Below, piece after piece: positions 59,671 to 64,000 of a stretch of 64,000 bases of DNA (position 1 is its first letter; each line of letters starts with the position of its first letter). The translations under genes and the position numbers were made by a program. Below the pieces are notes generated by a model, which saw only the letters and a program-made list of their open reading frames with translations, had not been told where the DNA came from and did not search any database. Source of the stretch: Haloglomus salinum (GTDB lineage: Archaea > Halobacteriota > Halobacteria > Halobacteriales > Haloarculaceae); contig NZ_CP101153.1 of the NCBI RefSeq assembly GCF_024298825.1, forward strand, positions 682,001 through 746,000. The letters are read 5' to 3'.

Positions 59671-60513
59671 TCAGTTCGACTCGTCCTCGGTCTCCTCGTC
59701 TTCCTCCTTCAGGTCGGCCAGCTCCGCCTCCAGCTCGGGGTCGGCGGCGTCGGTCGTCTCGTCGGCGTCCTCGCCTGCGGGCGGCTCCTCCGGGGCCGAC
59801 TCGACCTCCGTCGAGCCGCGCCCGGACTCGGCCTTCAGCGTCTCCAGCTCGGCCTCGACCTCGCTGTCACTGCGCATCTCGCGGAGCTCCCGGTCCAGTT
59901 CGTCCTCGTCGGAGAGGGCGTCGTCGAACGCGCCCGTCTCCTGGAGTTCGTCCATCGCTTCGGCGCGGGCCTCCATCTCGTCGGTCCGGTCGCGGGCGCG
60001 CTCGATGGCGCGGGCGGTCTCCTCCATCTCGTCGCCGACGCCGCTCATCGCCTCGGAGACGCGGGCGCTGGCCTCGGCGGCCTCGTAGCGCGCCTTCATC
60101 GTCTCCTTCTCCGTGCGGAACCGCTCGATGCGCTCCTGCAGCTCGTCCTTCTTCTCGACGAGGCGGTCCTGCGTGTTCTGCAGGTCCGCGATCTGCCCTT
60201 CGAGGTCCTCGATCTGGGTCATCTTCTGTTTCTTCTTCTCGAGCGCCCGGCGTGCGAGGTCGTCACGGCCCGCGTTCACGGCCTCGCGGGCCTGCTCGTT
60301 GTGCTTCTCGACGTTCTCCGCCAGCCGGCGCTTCTGTATCTCGAGGCGCTTCTTCTGGGTCGTCAGGTCCGCGATGCCCTGCTTGACGTCCTGCAGTTCG
60401 TCGCGCATCTTCTCGTAGCTGTAGTCCAGCGTCTCGGAGGGGTCCTCCTGACTGGAGACGATGGCGTTCAGCTTCGACCGGATGACGTACGAGGCCCGAG
60501 AGAGGATTCCCAT
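59671..60513 (-). CDS. PspA/IM30-family membrane-stress protein
   Basis: 280 residues from MGILSRASYVIRSKLNAIVS, the typical amphipathic start of PspA/Vipp1 homologues. A long coiled coil runs about 25-180 (EKMRDELQDVKQGIADLTTQ and KKQKMTQIEDLEGQIADLQN), followed by a strongly acidic tail of about 80 residues. These proteins bind and remodel stressed membranes. The TATA-like AAATTTATGC on the minus strand at 60538-60547 is 25-34 bases before the start, so the transcript is likely leaderless. Confidence 0.9.
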   Translation of the reverse strand: MGILSRASYVIRSKLNAIVSSQEDPSETLDYSYEKMRDELQDVKQGIADLTTQKKRLEIQKRRLAENVEKHNEQAREAVNAGRDDLARRALEKKKQKMTQIEDLEGQIADLQNTQDRLVEKKDELQERIERFRTEKETMKARYEAAEASARVSEAMSGVGDEMEETARAIERARDRTDEMEARAEAMDELQETGAFDDALSDEDELDRELREMRSDSEVEAELETLKAESGRGSTEVESAPEEPPAGEDADETTDAADPELEAELADLKEEDEETEDESN

Positions 60514-60719
60514 ACCCCGGCTTTCGCGGGCCGTGGGCATAAATTTCCCATGTCCGGCTGGTATCCATAGCCCGGCGGACCCGGGTCACGGGCGACACCG
60601 TCCGACCGTCGACGGCGCGCCCGGACCCGATGACCACCCCGGTCACGTTGGAGCCGTGAAGGGACCGGAGCCGTGACCGCGACCGACAGGGATTAGCGCA
60701 CGGCCCGCACAGAACGGGT

Positions 60720-61130
60720 ATGGCAGACGACGAAGCCGACGTGGAGGTGGACCTGAAGAAGCGACAGATGCGACTGATGGGCGTCGGCTCCGTCATCGCG
60801 GGACTCCTCGTCCTCGTCGCCGGACTCATCAACGAGGCACCCTACGAGCCGCTCGTCGGCATCCTCGGCTTCCTCGGCATCGCGGCGATAGTGTTCGAGT
60901 ACACGGAGAACATCCAGCGCGGGATCTCGCTCGGCTTCCTCGTCAGCGGTGTCCTCGTGTGGCTCTATCCGGTCGTGGTGCCGCCGTCGCAGGCCTCGCC
61001 GGTCTTCCTGGGGGCGCTACTGGCGATGGCCGGCGTGTTCAACGTCGTGTTCGGCCAGTTCACCGACCGGCTCCAGGAGTTCGGCGCGCGACTCGGCGGT
61101 GAGGGTGAAGAGGACGCCGAGGAGGCGTGA
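60720..61130 (+). CDS. Four-helix membrane protein of unknown function
   Basis: 136 residues. An acidic N-terminus is followed by hydrophobic segments at about 19-37 (LMGVGSVIAGLLVLVAGLIN), 43-60, 68-85 and 92-112 (ASPVFLGALLAMAGVFNVVF), with an acidic C-terminus. No family recognised. Divergent from the PspA gene across 206 bases. A shared role in membrane stress is only a guess. Confidence 0.72.
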   Translation: MADDEADVEVDLKKRQMRLMGVGSVIAGLLVLVAGLINEAPYEPLVGILGFLGIAAIVFEYTENIQRGISLGFLVSGVLVWLYPVVVPPSQASPVFLGALLAMAGVFNVVFGQFTDRLQEFGARLGGEGEEDAEEA

Positions 61131-61178
61131 GCGATGACGCGATAACGTTCATCGAGCGGAGCCAGAGACCGGAAGTCG

Positions 61179-62303
61179 CTACTGCGTCGCCTTCGTCGGG
61201 GCGCCGGTCGTCCCGGCCTCGGTCTCGTAGCCAGCCAGCGCCAGCACGTCGTCGAAGAAGTCCAGCGAGTCGTTCGGGCCCGGATTCGCCTCGGGGTGGT
61301 ACTGGCGGGTGATGATATCGAGGTCGTCGGATTCGAGGCCCTCGGGCGTGTCGTCGTTGACGTTGATCTGCGTGACCTCCAGCTGGTCGCCGGGCTCGTC
61401 GACGGTGTAGCCGTGGTTCTGCGTGGTCATCACGACGCGCCCCGAGCGCAGGTCGCGGACGGGCTGGTTGACGCCGCGGTGCCCGAACTCCATCTTCTCG
61501 GTGGAGCCACCGAGCGCGTTGGCGACGACCTGCTGGCCGAGACAGATGCCAGCGATGGGCGTCTCGCCGACGTACTCGTCGACCAGGGCGGCCGCGCGCT
61601 CGAAGTTCTCCGGGTCACCGGGACCGTTCGAGACGAACAGGAGGTCGGGGTCGACGGACTCGACGTCCGCGACCGTCGCGTCGTAGGGGAGGACCTCGAC
61701 GACGGCGTCGCGCTCGACGAGCGAACTGATGATGCTGCCCTTCGCGCCGCAGTCGACGAGGGCGACCGTGGGCCCGTCGCCCTCGCGATTGTGTGTCTCG
61801 CGGTCGGGGACGCTGACCTGCGAGCCGATGTCGGTGTGGTCGCTCATGGCGATGCACTGCTCGAGTTCCTCCGTCGCGGCCTCGGGGGAGGCGTCCGGGC
61901 CCGCGGAGATACCACACTTCATCGCGCCCTCCTCGCGGATGCCCGTGACGAGGTCGCGGGTGTCGAGGTGGTCGACGGCCGGGACACCCTCGTCGGCGAG
62001 CCACTCGGCGACGTCCTCGGTGAACTCCCGCGCGACGGCCCCACGCGGGTGGACGCGGTCGGACTCGAAGCGCTCCTCCCGGACCCCGTAGTTCCCGATG
62101 AGCGGGTAGGAGAACGTGAGAATCTGTTCCTCGTACGAGGGGTCGGTGAGGGACTCCTCGTAGCCGGTGTAGGCGGTCGTGAAGACGAGTTCGCCGCGGG
62201 TACGCCCGGGCGCACGGCTCCGAGCCTCCACGACCCGCCCACCCTCGATGGCCACGTAGGCGGTCGGATGCTCGTCGCCGTCCTCGGTTGCGGCGTCGGT
62301 CAT
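61179..62303 (-). CDS. carA: Carbamoyl-phosphate synthase small subunit (glutaminase)
   Basis: 374 residues. Hydrolyses glutamine and passes ammonia to CarB for pyrimidine and arginine synthesis. The N-terminal domain has VFTTAYTGYEESLTDPSYEE, the CarA signature. The class I amidotransferase domain has the nucleophile Cys254 (AGICLGQQVVANALGG) with His336 and Glu338 (RQYHPEANPG). carB is not in this window, which is unusual because the two are often adjacent. Divergent from an Lrp/AsnC regulator with a 17-bp palindrome between. Confidence 0.96.
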   Translation of the reverse strand: MTDAATEDGDEHPTAYVAIEGGRVVEARSRAPGRTRGELVFTTAYTGYEESLTDPSYEEQILTFSYPLIGNYGVREERFESDRVHPRGAVAREFTEDVAEWLADEGVPAVDHLDTRDLVTGIREEGAMKCGISAGPDASPEAATEELEQCIAMSDHTDIGSQVSVPDRETHNREGDGPTVALVDCGAKGSIISSLVERDAVVEVLPYDATVADVESVDPDLLFVSNGPGDPENFERAAALVDEYVGETPIAGICLGQQVVANALGGSTEKMEFGHRGVNQPVRDLRSGRVVMTTQNHGYTVDEPGDQLEVTQINVNDDTPEGLESDDLDIITRQYHPEANPGPNDSLDFFDDVLALAGYETEAGTTGAPTKATQ

Positions 62304-62316
62304 TACGATGCTCGTA
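62304..62316. promoter_or_regulatory. Secondary TACGA/TCGTA dyad at the carA start
   Basis: TACGA (62304-62308) and TCGTA (62312-62316) flank a three-base spacer directly before the carA ATG. The half-site matches the centre of the larger palindrome at 62354-62370, so it may be a secondary site of the same regulator. Confidence 0.4.
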
Positions 62317-62353
62317 TCATCGCCCCCGGAATAACCGTTGCGTTCGAAGCCGA

Positions 62354-62370
62354 ATTACGAATTTCGTAAT
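62354..62370. promoter_or_regulatory. Perfect 17-bp palindrome, candidate Lrp/AsnC operator
   Basis: ATTACGAA-T-TTCGTAAT is a perfect inverted repeat, 51 bases before the carA start on one side and 76 bases before the regulator start on the other. It is AT-rich in GC-rich DNA. Size and form suit an Lrp-family dimer site; the link is inferred from position. Confidence 0.65.
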
Positions 62371-62445
62371 CCGTAAGTGTACCCCCCCGGTAACCTCGCA
62401 CCTCAGTGGGGTCCTGCGGTCGACGACGCACCCCGCACCTACACC

Positions 62446-62859
62446 ATGGACAGCCTGGATCGGGAGATACTCGCCATCCTCCGGCGGGACTCGCGCACAC
62501 CGTACACGGAGATCGCCGACGAGGTCGGGACCAGCGAGGGGACCGTCCGGAACCGGGTGGACCGGATGCTGGAGGAGGGCGTCATCGAGCGGTTCACCGT
62601 CGCCACCCGGACGGGGAACGTGAAGGCGATGGTCGAGATCGACGTGGCCGTCGACGTCGACACCACGGAGATGTCCGACGACATGGCCGACTGGTCGGAG
62701 GTGGACTTCGTCTGGCAGGTCTCGGGCGAGGAGGACATCGTCGTGGTCGCGGACACGACCGACACGGACGCGCTGAACGCGCTCATCACGCGCGCTCGCG
62801 AACTGGACGAGGTGGTATCGACGAAGACACGGCTGATACTGGACGAGAAACTCGGGTGA
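62446..62859 (+). CDS. Lrp/AsnC-family transcriptional regulator
   Basis: 137 residues from MDSLDREILAILRRDSRTPY. The winged helix covers about 1-50 (EIADEVGTSEGTVRNRVDRM) and is followed by an RAM-like ligand-binding domain (VKAMVEIDVAVDVDTTEMSD, then VWQVSGEEDIVVVADTTDTD). Probably senses an amino acid or nitrogen-related metabolite. Divergent from carA, which suggests control of carbamoyl-phosphate synthesis. A longer upstream frame was rejected because it crosses the palindrome. Confidence 0.9.
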   Translation: MDSLDREILAILRRDSRTPYTEIADEVGTSEGTVRNRVDRMLEEGVIERFTVATRTGNVKAMVEIDVAVDVDTTEMSDDMADWSEVDFVWQVSGEEDIVVVADTTDTDALNALITRARELDEVVSTKTRLILDEKLG

Positions 62860-62945
62860 CCGGCCGGACGAACCCGTCACTCGACGAGGTGAAGAACAGC
62901 AGGTCCGGACCGTGGGGTCCGGCAGTGGGGGTCGGCGGCCGGGAT

Positions 62946-63632
62946 TCAGGCGGACTCGCTGGCGGCGCCGGGGGCGGCGGCGTCGAGGGACTCCTCGTGG
63001 AGGTTCCACTCGCCACCCGGCGGCAGCCCGTCCTCGACGTAGCAGGTCGCATCCGCGAGGTCGAGGAGCCCGTCCAGCCACTCGTGGTCCGGGGCGACCG
63101 GCAGGTGGGCGTGCACGACCGCGTTCGTCTCGAGAGCAGCGACACGGAGTTCGAGCAGGAACCGCTCCAGTTCGAACCGGTCGTCGGTCAGCGAGGTCAC
63201 ATCGCGCAGGCAGACGACGGGGCGTCCCTCGTCGCGGGCGGCGGTGATCTCCATCGCGTCGGAGACGGCGGCGCCGAGCGCGCGGAGCGAGCCGTTGACC
63301 TGGTCGACGGCTGCCCGAGTTGGGATGCCGTCGAACCGGCCGTCGTGGTCCGGGCCACGCGAGGTCCGGATGACCCGGACAGACGCCCCCGGTGGGACGG
63401 CGTCGACGTGGTGTTTCACTGAAGGTAGAGTCCGCGCCGGACTCACGAACAGGTGATGGTCTTCCTCGGGGGCCCGTGCGTGGAGTCGGCTGCTCGCCGT
63501 CGCGTGCGCCGGCGACTCCTCGCCGACAAACAGCGACAGACAGCCCTGTGTACCGAGCCGCCGCAACTCGGTCTCCTCCGCACCGATGTCCCCGCGGCCC
63601 ACACCGCCGGTGTCCACAGCTTCGTGTAGCAT
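62946..63632 (-). CDS. Haloarchaeal protein, possibly distantly RecA/KaiC-related
   Basis: 228 residues. It has TQGCLSLFVGEESPAHATAS and HHLFVSPARTLPSVKHHVDA near 30-75, RDEGRPVVCLRDVTSLTDDR near 135-155, and ALETNAVVHAHLPVAPDHEW near 168-187. This pattern resembles a haloarchaeal family loosely related to P-loop ATPases such as KaiC but without a Walker A glycine loop. The function is unknown. A TATA-like CATTTTATTCATG (minus strand, about 63656-63668) lies 24-36 bases before the start, so the transcript is probably leaderless. Confidence 0.6.
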   Translation of the reverse strand: MLHEAVDTGGVGRGDIGAEETELRRLGTQGCLSLFVGEESPAHATASSRLHARAPEEDHHLFVSPARTLPSVKHHVDAVPPGASVRVIRTSRGPDHDGRFDGIPTRAAVDQVNGSLRALGAAVSDAMEITAARDEGRPVVCLRDVTSLTDDRFELERFLLELRVAALETNAVVHAHLPVAPDHEWLDGLLDLADATCYVEDGLPPGGEWNLHEESLDAAAPGAASESA

Positions 63633-63969
63633 CCGTACACTCTACTACCGTCTACATGAATAAAATGCTGTGTACTAATCACCTAGAGCCACCTGGCGCT
63701 GGCGCCTGACACCATCCCCTGTCCCCACCAACCACGACATCGACACACATACACACACGGTCCTCTCGGGCGTCGAGGGGCCCGTCCTCGTGAACCGGCT
63801 ATCATAGTCGTGCCGGCATGCGCCGGCCGCACGGTCGGCAGCCACCCACCAGAACCGGAACCTGGCGCCGGAAGTGTTCGGCCATTTATATTCTCCGGCC
63901 ATTCGGGACCGCCCCGGAATCAGTCCGAGAAGCCGAAGCGGTCTTAAGGTGAACGGGCAAGCGACCACC
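63633..63969. other. Intergenic region with divergent promoters
   Basis: It holds the TATA element of the leftward gene (about 63656-63668) and, for the rightward gene, ATTTATA at 63884-63890. A CA-rich tract (ACACACATACACACACGG, about 63740-63760) and a GCCGGCATGCGCCGGC inverted repeat near 63814 are present. No ORF in the middle carries a recognisable domain. Confidence 0.5.
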
Positions 63970-64000
63970 ATGAGCACCGACGAGATCGACCCCGGCGGCG
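63970..64000 (+). CDS. Start of a gene cut by the window edge
   Basis: An ATG at 63970 opens a frame reading MSTDEIDPGG, with the acidic character of haloarchaeal N-termini, and runs off the window. A TATA-like ATTTATA lies 80-86 bases upstream. Only ten residues are visible, so no function can be given. Confidence 0.4.
   Translation, partial: MSTDEIDPGG

Overview
The window is about 64 kb of a very GC-rich chromosome from a haloarchaeon (class Halobacteria). The proteins are strongly acidic, and the ribosomal S10/spc operon has archaeal gene content and order (eS4 and the RNase P protein Rnp1 sit inside it). Other archaeal markers are aIF2-gamma, Rpo7 and Spt4, GTP-dependent dephospho-CoA kinase, thermosome, LonB, Cdc48, HalX and HTH_10 regulators, and an archaeal-type RNase P RNA. 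The genus cannot be fixed from sequence alone.

Layout. 1-9276 (minus): a SPOUT-type methyltransferase gene, then uL3-uL4-uL23-uL2-uS19-uL22-uS3-uL29-Rnp1-uS17-uL14-uL24-eS4-uL5-uS14-uS8, tightly overlapped. uS8 is cut by the window edge. 9.3-10.1 kb is non-coding and holds a repeat with inverted ends. 10.1-18.6 kb is a mixed region: lipoate-ligase family protein, beta-propeller protein, tRNA-Pro(UGG), SLC13/RCK permease, HAD hydrolase, cytochrome P450 and a winged-helix/zinc-ribbon regulator. 18.7-21.6 kb pairs an orphan OpuAC-like lipoprotein with a Cache-HAMP sensor kinase. 21.7-24.8 kb is the translation/transcription cluster aIF2-gamma, PIN, Rpo7, Spt4, dephospho-CoA kinase. 24.8-30.2 kb has a HalX response regulator, a non-coding hairpin region, NadM, LonB and a CPBP protease.

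30.2-35.5 kb is a tungstate/molybdate locus: TupABC-like transporter, MOT1-type permease, an MGMT-like protein with Asp in place of the catalytic Cys, and a divergent ModE-like regulator. 35.7-41.9 kb holds a His-tailed AAA ATPase, a 1066-residue PAS/GAF/HTH_10 protein, a winged-helix protein and an MBL hydrolase. 42.1-44.4 kb pairs a membrane protein carrying about 50 tetrapeptide repeats with a PiT phosphate permease. 44.4-49.4 kb looks like a surface-glycan cluster (glycosyltransferase, deacetylase, formyltransferase-like protein, ABC exporter). 49.5-54.6 kb has DoxX, Cdc48 and membrane proteins. 54.8-58.4 kb has a thermosome subunit lacking the Gly-Met tail, a second copy of the repeat, RNase P RNA and zinc-finger mini-proteins. 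58.4-64 kb has membrane proteins, a PspA homologue, carA divergent from an Lrp/AsnC regulator with a perfect 17-bp palindrome between them, and a haloarchaeal protein.

The most unusual items are the tetrapeptide-repeat/PiT pair, the repeat family with 14-bp inverted ends (one copy carrying a nested 89-bp hairpin insertion), the Cys-to-Asp MGMT homologue beside the metal-uptake genes, and the orphan solute-binding lipoprotein next to a sensor kinase whose ATPase motifs look eroded.
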